From Acidobacteriota bacterium (GTDB taxonomy: Bacteria > Actinomycetota > Acidimicrobiia > Spongiisociales > ZC4RG35): a stretch of 43,886 bases of DNA. The position numbers were made by a program, and so were the translations under genes. The stretch covers positions 1 to 43,886 of the forward strand of contig SMXW01000111.1 in assembly GCA_004356805.1 (NCBI GenBank), given 5' to 3'. Of this stretch, positions 18,661 through 26,107 are shown in pieces (within the stretch, counting starts at the first letter, position 1; each line of letters starts with the position of its first letter). The notes below the pieces were generated by a model that was given only the letters and a program-made list of their open reading frames with translations, was not told the DNA's origin and did not search any database.

Positions 18661-19926
18661 CCAACTGGTGAGACCCTCGTCAACGAGGTCGATGGCCCAG
18701 TCGAGTTCGTCGAGGGTGGTTATCAGGGGTGGGATGAAGCGGAGGATGTTCCCGTCGGGACCGCACTCGATGATGATGAGCTCACGGTCGAAGGCATGAG
18801 CCTGGACGTGCTGGAACGCCTTGGCGTCGGGAACGCGGGTGTCGCGATCCTCGACGAACTCCACGCCGATCATCAGCCCAAGCCCGCGGACGTCGCCGAT
18901 CACCTCGTGACGTTCGGCGAGCTCACCGAACCGGTCGAAGGCGTGCCGGGACAGTTGGCGGGCATGTGGCAACAAATCGCCCATCGTGTCCATCACAGCC
19001 ACCGATGCGGCAGCCGCGACAGGGTTGCCACCGTAGGTGGTGCCGTGAGAGCCCGCCGGCCAGGAATCGATCATCTCGCGGGGGGCCCCGTACGCCGAGA
19101 GTGGGAACCCGTTGGCGATTCCCTTGCCAAACGCCATGATGTCGGGCTTGGCATCGAAGTGATCAGCGGCAAACCATTCGGCCGTCCGTCCAAACCCTGA
19201 TTGCACTTCGTCGTAGACGAGAAGGATCCCGTGCTCGTCGGCCAGTTCGCGCAGCGCATCGAGAAACTTGGGAGGTGCCGGGTAGTAGCCACCTTCTCCC
19301 TGGACAGGCTCGACTAGGAAGCATGCGATGTTCTTTGGCGAGACGACGTGCTTGAAGGTCATTGCCAGCTCGTGCAGGGACAAATCGATCGCCTCGTCCG
19401 TTGACATTCCCCAGCGGTAGGGGTGGGGGAAGGGGGTTACGAAAACCGACCCGAGCACCGGGTGGTAACCATCCCGATACCTGGCCTTCGACGTGGTGTA
19501 AGCGACGGACCCCATTGTTCGACCGTGGAACCCGCCACGAAATGCGATCACACCCTGACGGCCAGAGGTGTACTTGGCCAGCTTCACCGTAGCCTCCACC
19601 GCCTCGGCCCCGGAGTTGGCGAAGGCAAACTTCTGGATGGATGGGGGGGTTATCTCGCGAAGTCTCTCAGCTGCCTCCACGATGGCGTCGTAGTGGAAGA
19701 TCATCCCGGAGTGGATCACCTTGTCGATCTGGGCGTGGGTTGCCGCGGTGACGGCCGGATGATTGTGGCCAAGGTTGGTGACCGCGGTGCCACAGGCGAA
19801 GTCGGCCCAGCGGTTGCCTTCGGGATCGGTGACCCAGAGGCCTTCCGCAGAGACAGCGTGAACCTTGGTGCTGAACGCGATGACGGGGGCGATGATGTCC
19901 TGGTGACGGGCGTCGAGGTCGGCCAT
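18643..19926 (-). CDS. gabT: Class III aminotransferase, probably 4-aminobutyrate aminotransferase
   Basis: This 427-residue PLP enzyme is of the class III (omega) aminotransferase family. It has VTNLGHNHP near 50, the phosphate-binding NSGAEAVEATVKLA segment, EPVQGEGGY, YDEVQSGFGRT and the PLP lysine in MAFGKGIANGFP. The pattern best fits GabT-type enzymes that convert 4-aminobutyrate to succinate semialdehyde. Beta-alanine, ornithine-type or other omega-amino acids are possible. No succinate-semialdehyde dehydrogenase is adjacent. The last codons lie in a dispersed repeat. The ATG at 19924-19926 starts MADLDARHQ; no clear operon partner is seen. Confidence 0.85.
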   Translation of the reverse strand: MADLDARHQDIIAPVIAFSTKVHAVSAEGLWVTDPEGNRWADFACGTAVTNLGHNHPAVTAATHAQIDKVIHSGMIFHYDAIVEAAERLREITPPSIQKFAFANSGAEAVEATVKLAKYTSGRQGVIAFRGGFHGRTMGSVAYTTSKARYRDGYHPVLGSVFVTPFPHPYRWGMSTDEAIDLSLHELAMTFKHVVSPKNIACFLVEPVQGEGGYYPAPPKFLDALRELADEHGILLVYDEVQSGFGRTAEWFAADHFDAKPDIMAFGKGIANGFPLSAYGAPREMIDSWPAGSHGTTYGGNPVAAAASVAVMDTMGDLLPHARQLSRHAFDRFGELAERHEVIGDVRGLGLMIGVEFVEDRDTRVPDAKAFQHVQAHAFDRELIIIECGPDGNILRFIPPLITTLDELDWAIDLVDEGLTSWEKTRS

Positions 19927-20022
19927 GCCAAAAGCCTAACTGACCCCCCAGAGACCCCGCCAAGCCCAACGAACATGAGAAACGGGGCCCATCGGGCGCC
20001 CTCTCAGAAATGAGTGGATGGG

Positions 20023-20544
20023 TTACTTGTACTTGATCGCGAGGAAAATGGAGGCGACACCATCGATGAGTAGCAAGGCGGCAAACAGCGTCACCATCAG
20101 GGAAGCCGAATTGGACGGGTTGGAGATGAAGAGCAGGCCAATGAGCCCGCTCACGACTCCGAAAACAAGTGCACCAAAGCCACCACCATGGAAGTAGCCG
20201 AAGATGGCCGACACACCGATGATCACTCCGATGACACCCAGGGTGACCGCCAGCGCCGAACCTAGGAAGGTGGCACTGTTGATCGGGTTGGCCAGTACGA
20301 CAACACCCGCGGTGAGCCCAAGTAGACCCAGAAAAATCTTCCAACCCATGTCTTCGCGGTCGATGAACACCGAGAAGAGCATGAAGGCCCCCTGAATCAG
20401 CCACCAGAGGCCGAGCAGGATCACCAGCAGCTCGATGGCCTCCTCGCGCCGGATCAACAAGATGATGCCGAAAATGGCTGCGGTTAGGCCTCCGAGCAGG
20501 AAGGCGTAGTTGACGGTGCGCTCAGGCTCCGATTCGAATGTCAT
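20023..20544 (-). CDS. HdeD-like (DUF308) membrane protein
   Basis: A 173-residue integral membrane protein with six hydrophobic helices in three similar pairs, the layout of the HdeD/DUF308 family. In enterobacteria HdeD is linked to acid resistance, but actinobacterial members have no settled role. The ATG at 20542-20544 is chosen because AAGGAG lies 6 nt before it; a GTG two codons upstream falls inside that site. It is divergent from the allantoinase gene, with an 84-bp gap. Confidence 0.85.
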   Translation of the reverse strand: MTFESEPERTVNYAFLLGGLTAAIFGIILLIRREEAIELLVILLGLWWLIQGAFMLFSVFIDREDMGWKIFLGLLGLTAGVVVLANPINSATFLGSALAVTLGVIGVIIGVSAIFGYFHGGGFGALVFGVVSGLIGLLFISNPSNSASLMVTLFAALLLIDGVASIFLAIKYK

Positions 20545-20628
20545 TTCCACTCCTTGATGAATCCCGACCCGGCATCAAGTTAATCCGAAGGAAGACCCGT
20601 TTGTCGGATCGATCGTTACCGTTCCGAC

Positions 20629-21930
20629 GTGCCCAGTATCAAATCCTCTCGCGTCGTATTGGATGGGGAGATCCGTCCGGCGACCATCATGTTCGGGGAA
20701 GGGGTGGTCGTAGATGTGGGCGCCGGTCCAGCGGACCGTGACTACGGGGACAAGGTAATCATGTCTGGTCTAGTCGATTCCCACGTCCACGTGAATGAGC
20801 CTGGTCGGACCGATTGGGAGGGCTTCGCCACAGCCACTCGGGCAGCGGCCGCGGGTGGCACCACGACCATCGTCGACATGCCGTTGAACTCGGTGCCGCC
20901 TACCGTCAGCATCCAGGCCCTCGCTGCCAAACGGTACGCAGCGGAGGGCAAGATCTCTGTCGATGTTGCGTTCTGGGGTGGATACATCCCGGGGTCGGAA
21001 TCACAGATACGAGGTCTGGCCGAGCAAGGTGTGTGTGGCTTCAAGTCCTTCCTGGTCGACTCCGGGGTGCCTGAGTTTCCGCCGGTCTCGGTCGATGAGT
21101 TGCGCGACGCCATGAAGACGATGGCGACGCTGGGTGTCCCGGCACTCGTCCATGGTGAGGAGCACTCGGCATTTGAGGAACACAAGGGTGATGCGAGGTC
21201 GTACGGGTCGTACCTCGCCTCGAGACCCGCCGATTCTGAGGCGAGGGCTGTGGAGGTCGTTGCCGAGCTATCAGAACAGACCGGGGCGGCCGCCCATGTT
21301 CTCCACGTGTCGTCTGGTGACTCTGTCGGGGTTCTCGCCAGGGGTCCTGAAACGCTGACGGGAGAAACCTGTCCCCACTACCTCACCTTCTCATCCTCGG
21401 AGATCCCGGACGGCGCCACTCAGTTCAAGTGCTCACCCCCGATAAGGGAGGCATCACACCGCGAGGCACTCTGGGAAGGATTGAGGAAGGGGACCCTGGC
21501 GATGGTGGTCTCGGATCATTCGCCGGCACCGGCCGATCTGAAAGAGCTGGACTCGGGGAGCTTCGAGTCTGCCTGGGGCGGCATAGCGTCGCTGCAGATT
21601 CGACTCCCGGCTACTTGGAACGGGGCGACCGAGAGAGGATTTGACCCAGCGGACCTTGCGGAGTGGCTGAGTGCCGCCCCCGCCCGCCTCGCCGGCCTCG
21701 ACGATCGAAAAGGGTCGATCGATGTCGGCAAGGACGCCGATTTCGTGGTCTGGGACCCGGATGGGGAGACCGACGTCCGTGGCATCGACCTCCAGCATCG
21801 GCATCCGATCACTCCCTACGAAGGGATGCGTCTCCGAGGCCGGGTGTTGGCCACGATCCTGCATGGCGAGACGATCTGCGAGGACGCCGCCGTGACTGAC
21901 GGTCGTGGCAGGATGCTGGCAAGACGATGA
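20629..21930 (+). CDS. allB: Allantoinase
   Basis: It hydrolyses allantoin to allantoate. The protein is a cyclic amidohydrolase of the dihydroorotase/allantoinase type, 433 residues. The metal ligands HVH are at 52-54 followed by NEPGRTDWEGF, the carbamylated lysine is K139 in GFKSFLVDSG, and later motifs are PALVHGEEH, HVLHVSSGD and VSDHSP. NEPG and the ureide-specific context distinguish it from dihydroorotase. The GTG start has no obvious ribosome binding site, so it may be leaderless. The stop overlaps the next gene by 4 bp (ATGA), and it begins the ureide operon allB-alc/uraD-uraH. Confidence 0.92.
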   Translation: MPSIKSSRVVLDGEIRPATIMFGEGVVVDVGAGPADRDYGDKVIMSGLVDSHVHVNEPGRTDWEGFATATRAAAAGGTTTIVDMPLNSVPPTVSIQALAAKRYAAEGKISVDVAFWGGYIPGSESQIRGLAEQGVCGFKSFLVDSGVPEFPPVSVDELRDAMKTMATLGVPALVHGEEHSAFEEHKGDARSYGSYLASRPADSEARAVEVVAELSEQTGAAAHVLHVSSGDSVGVLARGPETLTGETCPHYLTFSSSEIPDGATQFKCSPPIREASHREALWEGLRKGTLAMVVSDHSPAPADLKELDSGSFESAWGGIASLQIRLPATWNGATERGFDPADLAEWLSAAPARLAGLDDRKGSIDVGKDADFVVWDPDGETDVRGIDLQHRHPITPYEGMRLRGRVLATILHGETICEDAAVTDGRGRMLARR

Positions 21931-23354
21931 CTGATCTGATTTCCGAAGAAGTAGGCGGAAGGGTCGTGACCTTCAACGACCAGTTCTTTGCCGAAGCAGG
22001 CAACCTCCTGGTGAACTCGGCTCCAGCTTGGAAAGAGGGGAAGTTCACCGATCGGGGCAAGTGGATGGACGGGTGGGAGACCCGTCGTCGACGTGAGCCG
22101 GGTCACGATTGGTGCGTTCTGGCCCTCGGGGTGCCCGGTCGGATCAGCCGCGTCACCATCGATACAGCCCACTTCACCGGTAACTACCCCGAGGAGTTCT
22201 CGCTCGAGGCTTGCGGTGTGGGGGTAGATGAGAGACTCGACGACGCTCAGTGGGTGGAAGTGATCTCCCCGACCTGTCTCAAAGGTGACTCGGTTGCGGA
22301 CTTCGATGTCGTTGATGCACATCGTGTCACTCATCTCCGCTTCAACATTTACCCGGATGGAGGTGTGGCACGTCTTCGCGTCGAGGGAGAGCCAATTCCC
22401 GGCATGAATCAGGTGTGTCCCGAAGGTCAGACGGACCTCCTGGCCGCCGGATTGGGTGGATTGGCTCTTGACGCGTCAGATGTGCACTACTCGGCGCCGA
22501 GCAATCTTCTGCGGGCGACCTCTCCGGCGGGGATGTGGGATGGATGGGAGACCCGCCGCCGTCGGGGTCCGGGTCATGACTGGGCCACGTTTCGCCTTGG
22601 TATCGCGGGCCATGTCGAACGAGTCGAAGTCGACACCCGCCACTTCAAGGGGAACTCGCCCGGATGGGTTTCGATAGACGTGTCCGACGACGGCGAGACA
22701 TGGACCGAAGTCATCGACAAGGCTCCAGTGCAGCCCGATTCGCTCAACGAAGTCGATCTCGCCGAGCCTGCTCGCACCGAATACCTAAGGTTTTCGATCC
22801 ATCCTGACGGCGGTGTCGCCCGGTTGCGTGCGTGGGGCCGTCCCGACCCGGGGTTGGCTGGAGAGAAGAGACTCCACTACCTCAACTCCGTTTTCGCTCA
22901 GGAGGCGCGTCTCTTCTTCGAGGCCACATGCTCGGCGAAAACGTGGGTTCGTTCGATGCTCTCCTCCCGTCCGTTCCCGGATGTCGCAACGGTCTTCACG
23001 TCGGCCGAAGAAGCCTTTGCCAATCTCAGGGAAGAAGACTGGCTGGAGGCCTTCGCGGGGCATCCCCGGATCGGTGAGCGTGGCGATGATGTCGAAAACA
23101 GGGAGCAGGCCGGCGCCTCGACCGCCACAGATGCCTTGGTAGCCGAGTTGGAGGAGGTCAATCGGCTGTATGAGGACAAGTTCGGATTCATATACATCGT
23201 GTATGCATCGGGAAAAACTGCCAAGGAGATGCTCGAGATCGCTCGACAGCGAGCGTCGAATACCAGGGAGGAGGAGATCCCCAGAGCATCGGAACAGCAG
23301 AAGGCCATCACGGAGACAAGACTGCGTCGAATGTTGTGTCAGGTGTCGGATTGA
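21927..23354 (+). CDS. Bifunctional allantoicase / OHCU decarboxylase
   Basis: This is one 475-residue polypeptide with two enzymes. Residues 1-310 are an allantoicase with its two repeated jelly-roll halves: MDGWETRRRREPGHDW near 47-62 recurs as WDGWETRRRRGPGHDW near 204-219, and HFTGN recurs as HFKGN. It would cleave allantoate to ureidoglycolate and urea. Residues 315-475 are an OHCU decarboxylase (UraD) with HPRIGER at 379-385 (catalytic His 379) and KFGFIYIVYASGKT at 418-431, which yields S-allantoin. The parts act at non-adjacent steps, either side of allantoinase encoded just upstream. There is no stop or frame change in the linker. It overlaps allB by 4 bp and uraH at its stop. Confidence 0.92.
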   Translation: MTDLISEEVGGRVVTFNDQFFAEAGNLLVNSAPAWKEGKFTDRGKWMDGWETRRRREPGHDWCVLALGVPGRISRVTIDTAHFTGNYPEEFSLEACGVGVDERLDDAQWVEVISPTCLKGDSVADFDVVDAHRVTHLRFNIYPDGGVARLRVEGEPIPGMNQVCPEGQTDLLAAGLGGLALDASDVHYSAPSNLLRATSPAGMWDGWETRRRRGPGHDWATFRLGIAGHVERVEVDTRHFKGNSPGWVSIDVSDDGETWTEVIDKAPVQPDSLNEVDLAEPARTEYLRFSIHPDGGVARLRAWGRPDPGLAGEKRLHYLNSVFAQEARLFFEATCSAKTWVRSMLSSRPFPDVATVFTSAEEAFANLREEDWLEAFAGHPRIGERGDDVENREQAGASTATDALVAELEEVNRLYEDKFGFIYIVYASGKTAKEMLEIARQRASNTREEEIPRASEQQKAITETRLRRMLCQVSD

Positions 23355-23665
23355 GCACATTGAGCACTCACGTTCTAGACACTGCGACCGGTCAACCGGC
23401 GGTAGCCATGAGGGTGCACCTCTCGAAGTCGGTGGGCGACTCCTGGGAGCCCGTCGGGGAGGGGATAACCGACGGAGACGGTCGTGTTGGCGAGTTTGGT
23501 GGTCTGGCGTCGGGGCGTTATCGGCTTGGTTTCGAGACCGGCGAGTGGGGCAATGACTTCTATCCGTTCATCCACATTGTGTTCGCCGTGGACGAGAGTC
23601 GAGATCACTATCACATCCCGCTACTTCTCAGTCCTTTCGGATACACAACCTATCGGGGAAGTTAA
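23351..23665 (+). CDS. uraH: 5-Hydroxyisourate hydrolase (transthyretin-related)
   Basis: It hydrolyses 5-hydroxyisourate, the product of urate oxidation, to OHCU, which the UraD domain encoded immediately upstream then decarboxylates. The 104-residue protein has the family's N-terminal LSTHVLDTATGQPA and the diagnostic C-terminal YRGS, with FYPFIHIVF and HYHIPLLLSPFGYTTY between. The TTG at 23351 gives the family's typical N-terminus and overlaps the previous stop (TTGA); a GTG at 23336 is the alternative and adds five residues. It is the last gene of the operon before the palindrome at 23690. Confidence 0.93.
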   Translation: MSTLSTHVLDTATGQPAVAMRVHLSKSVGDSWEPVGEGITDGDGRVGEFGGLASGRYRLGFETGEWGNDFYPFIHIVFAVDESRDHYHIPLLLSPFGYTTYRGS

Positions 23666-23689
23666 TTTGGCCGAAAATAGCTAGAAGAC

Positions 23690-23740
23690 CGTTCTGTGTC
23701 GGAAAACCCGTCCCTAGGCCGAGTTTTCCGACACAGAACG
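23690..23740. repeat. Palindrome left of the AbiEi/DUF559 gene (H1)
   Basis: A perfect 18-bp inverted repeat (23690-23707 and 23723-23740) surrounds a 15-nt spacer that itself contains CCTAGG. The right arm reads GTTTTCCGACACAGAACG. There is no T-run after either arm, so it is not an ordinary intrinsic terminator. Confidence 0.9.
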
Positions 23741-23773
23741 ATTCTTGTCCCTGGGCTGCGCGACAGTCGTCGT

Positions 23774-24679
23774 ATGGGGAGAGTTGATCGAGAAGTCAAC
23801 GACGTCGCCGCGCATCAGGTCTTTCTGGTGACCCGCGACCAGGTGTTCGGGGCCGGAGGCTCTGATGACGTGATTGAGAACCGGGTGGCGGGCGGGTCCT
23901 GGGTGAAGAGGCACGCCGGCGTGTATCAGACCGACTCGCGTCCGTCTTCATGGGAGGCTGACCTCATCGCGGCGGTCCTGGCTGCAGGTGAGAAGGCGTT
24001 GGTCTCGCATCGGGCAGCCCTGCTGTTCTGGGGGATGGACGGAATCAGCTCGGCGCCGATCGAGATCACTGTGCCTTTCGGAAACCTTCCTATTCCCGAA
24101 GGCGTGGTCGTTCACCGCACCAGACGCCCTGTGGAGTCAGCGACGGTGCGCACGGTTCCAATCACGACACCAGAACGGACGCTCCTCGACTGCGCAGCAC
24201 TCCTCCCACCGCTCATCGTTGCGAAGGCACTCGAGAGCGCGTTGAGAAAGCGTCTGACGACTGTCGACCGGATCAACGAGCTTTTGGCGACCAAAGGTGG
24301 CCGAGGAGTGCGGGGGACCAAGAAGCTCCGGAGGGTCGTTGCCGAGAGAGTGTTGGACACGGCGACCGACAGCGGGTCGGAAACGGAGCTCCTCTTCCAC
24401 ATGAGGAAAGCTCTTCTTCCCGAACCCGAATTGCAGCACGAGTTTTTCTCGAAAAAAGGAGAGAGGATGCTTCCGGACTTCTACTGGCCTGATCGAGGCA
24501 AGGCCGTGGAAGTGGACGGTCTCGATGCTCATGACTCAGCCGACCGGCTGGACCACGACCTCAGACGGCAGAACGCCTTGCTGGACCTGGGCATCGAGCT
24601 GAGACGGTTCAGTGCCAGGGATGTCCGCCGGAAGCCTGCAGAGGTCGTCGAGGAAATCAGGCGTTTTCTGGCCTTCTAA
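23774..24679 (+). CDS. AbiEi-like winged-helix protein with DUF559 (Vsr-like) nuclease domain
   Basis: The 301-residue protein has two parts. Residues 1-60 form the winged helix of AbiEi-type antitoxins (VAAHQVFLVTRDQ...VKRHAGVYQ), followed by the AbiEi-like middle region (RTLLDCAALLP). Residues 200-301 form a DUF559/PD-(D/E)xK domain related to Vsr endonucleases, with E203 or E205, PD at 234-235, EVDG at 246-249, R264 and RRF at 277-279. The acidic residues expected for catalysis are present. No AbiEii toxin gene is adjacent, so a classical toxin-antitoxin pair is unlikely. The ATG at 23774 is chosen because longer starts lie inside palindrome H1. Function in defence, repair or element spread is open. 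Confidence 0.85.
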   Translation: MGRVDREVNDVAAHQVFLVTRDQVFGAGGSDDVIENRVAGGSWVKRHAGVYQTDSRPSSWEADLIAAVLAAGEKALVSHRAALLFWGMDGISSAPIEITVPFGNLPIPEGVVVHRTRRPVESATVRTVPITTPERTLLDCAALLPPLIVAKALESALRKRLTTVDRINELLATKGGRGVRGTKKLRRVVAERVLDTATDSGSETELLFHMRKALLPEPELQHEFFSKKGERMLPDFYWPDRGKAVEVDGLDAHDSADRLDHDLRRQNALLDLGIELRRFSARDVRRKPAEVVEEIRRFLAF

Positions 24680-24680
24680 C

Positions 24681-24733
24681 CCTTTCCGTGTCGGGAATTA
24701 AGGGCTAGAGCCGGGTTTTCCGACACAGAAAGG
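24681..24733. repeat. Palindrome right of the AbiEi/DUF559 gene (H2)
   Basis: Outer arms CCTTTCCGTGTCGG (24681-24694) and CCGACACAGAAAGG (24720-24733) pair at 13 of 14 positions. The right arm and CTAG-containing centre are shared with H1. It lies between two convergent genes. Confidence 0.85.
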
Positions 24734-24746
24734 AAATCAGGACGGT

Positions 24747-26069
24747 TTACCCCTTGCGGCTCTCCAGGATCCGGAGAAAGGACCGTGTGCGGAGTTCGTC
24801 GACGGTGAGGCCAGTTCTCCTGGTCGCCTCCTCCTCGTCGATCGCTCCACAGTTGACGGCTCGTAGGAAGTAGTTCAAGAGACCCTGGCCAGTGGCAGCA
24901 TCGTCAAAGACATCTCCGACAAGTGTGGCCTTGGCTGCCGAGTCGACGAAGTTGGACAATCGCTCACCTGCCTGATCGAGCCCTTCGAGGAAGAACGCAA
25001 ACACCGCTGCGTACCTGGTCGCGAACTGAGCGGGGTGTAGGTCCCACCCCTGGTAGTAGGCGTGAGACAGGGAGAGTCGGATGTGCTCGTAGTGAAGGCG
25101 CATGGCGCCGTGGACCGTCTGCTTGTTCTCCGAGATCTGATCGATCGTCAGGTCATCCCCGCGGTGGATCGGGACGGGCAGCACATTGGTGGCACCGTCT
25201 GACAGCCAGACGCCGCTCCCGGCCAGACTCACCTGGAGGTTGTGGCGGGCAAAGTCACAGGCCGGATGGTCCATCGTCTGATATGCCGCGGTGATGTTCA
25301 TCGAAGCGGTGTAGTCGTAGGTGCCGAAGTGGGCTCCCCTGACCCGGCCCTCGCCGGCCTCGACGAATTTGAGGACGCCGTTGGTTCCGTCGACATCGAT
25401 CACCGTCTCGGGAGTCTCCACCATCAACTCCAAAGGGATCGAACCGACTCCCAGTTTCTCCTCGAGCTCACCGAGAGCCTCGTTGAACACCCCGACCTGG
25501 TCGACATCCTGAATCTTGGGAAGGGTCACGGCGAAGCCGTCAGGAAGAGATCCCGCTTCTTCGACGAGGGTGGTGACGAACAGGTCAAGCGTGCGCAGCG
25601 ACCGTCGGTGAAGCTCGCCGGAAAGAGATTTCACGCGGATGCCGATGAAAGGGGGGAGCGATTCTGACTTCATCGCCTTCGCCACTTCGGCGGCTGTCGA
25701 TCGGGCGTGCCCGTCTTCCTCGTCGTCGGGTCGATGGCCGTAGCCGTCTTCGAAATCGATCCGAAAGTCCTCGACCGGCTCGCGTTGAAGCTTCTCCAGC
25801 ACAAGGGGATGCACTTGTTGTGCCAGATTGGGAGTCATGCCGGTCACCTCGGCGAGGTCGTCTGACTCCGGAACCCATTGCTCGACCGATCGCAGGGAGA
25901 GCTCACCGAGACGTGTGGCGGTGTTGGCCTTGAAAAGGTGGGCACCTCCGTAGACCGTGTGAACCGGCTGTCTCTCCGGTCCTTCCCCAGGGTTGGCTGT
26001 GGCGATGCGGGATGCCGCTTGATCGAGCCGGTGGCTCCATGTTTTCAGCGATTCAGCGCTCAGAGTCAT
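24747..26069 (-). CDS. DUF6986 HpcH/HpaI aldolase-like protein
   Basis: The 440-residue protein has a phosphoenolpyruvate/pyruvate-domain TIM barrel like HpcH/HpaI aldolases, citrate lyase beta and malate synthase. An acidic strand end VEDFRIDFEDGYGHR (about 98-112), PLELMVETPETV (about 218-229) and a GAHFGTYDYTAS segment supply likely Mg ligands. It fits the DUF6986 family of actinobacteria, whose reaction I do not know. It is often found near allantoin genes (recollection, not checked). A role with glyoxylate released from ureidoglycolate is an attractive inference. It lacks the length and the other domains of malate synthase. It is divergent from the 8-oxoguanine deaminase gene across a palindrome that includes its start codon. 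Confidence 0.75.
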   Translation of the reverse strand: MTLSAESLKTWSHRLDQAASRIATANPGEGPERQPVHTVYGGAHLFKANTATRLGELSLRSVEQWVPESDDLAEVTGMTPNLAQQVHPLVLEKLQREPVEDFRIDFEDGYGHRPDDEEDGHARSTAAEVAKAMKSESLPPFIGIRVKSLSGELHRRSLRTLDLFVTTLVEEAGSLPDGFAVTLPKIQDVDQVGVFNEALGELEEKLGVGSIPLELMVETPETVIDVDGTNGVLKFVEAGEGRVRGAHFGTYDYTASMNITAAYQTMDHPACDFARHNLQVSLAGSGVWLSDGATNVLPVPIHRGDDLTIDQISENKQTVHGAMRLHYEHIRLSLSHAYYQGWDLHPAQFATRYAAVFAFFLEGLDQAGERLSNFVDSAAKATLVGDVFDDAATGQGLLNYFLRAVNCGAIDEEEATRRTGLTVDELRTRSFLRILESRKG

Positions 26070-26083
26070 AGGTCCATGACTCT
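26062..26083. promoter_or_regulatory. Candidate operator between the DUF6986 and 8-oxoguanine deaminase genes
   Basis: AGAGTCAT and ATGACTCT form a perfect 8-bp inverted repeat with a 6-bp spacer. It covers the start codon of the DUF6986 gene (26067-26069) and lies 24 bp before the ATG of the deaminase gene. This position in a 38-bp divergent gap suggests binding of a dimeric regulator controlling both transcripts. The regulator is not encoded in the window as far as I can see. Confidence 0.5.
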
Positions 26084-26107
26084 ATGGGTCTCGGTAGGTT
26101 GATGCCC

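Larger units (their letters stand above)
23690..24733. mobile_element. Putative palindrome-bounded nuclease cassette
   Basis: One gene is enclosed by two related palindromes, H1 and H2, whose right halves match at 20 of 21 bases (23718-23738 and 24710-24730). H2 begins 1 bp after the stop codon and H1 ends 33 bp before the ATG, so the unit is compact. It interrupts the purine-catabolism island. No target-site duplication or transposase was seen, so mobility is inferred from architecture only. Confidence 0.35.

Noticed and set aside
23690-23740. Calling palindrome H1 an intrinsic terminator
   Set aside because: There is no T-run after either arm, and an unrelated terminator would not share its sequence with H2.
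23774-24679. Interpreting the gene as half of an AbiE toxin-antitoxin pair
   Set aside because: No AbiEii nucleotidyltransferase gene lies on either side, and the C-terminal domain is a DUF559 nuclease rather than the AbiEi antitoxin C-terminus.
24747-26069. Calling this gene malate synthase
   Set aside because: Barrel motifs are shared, but the protein lacks the length and domains of malate synthase A or G.
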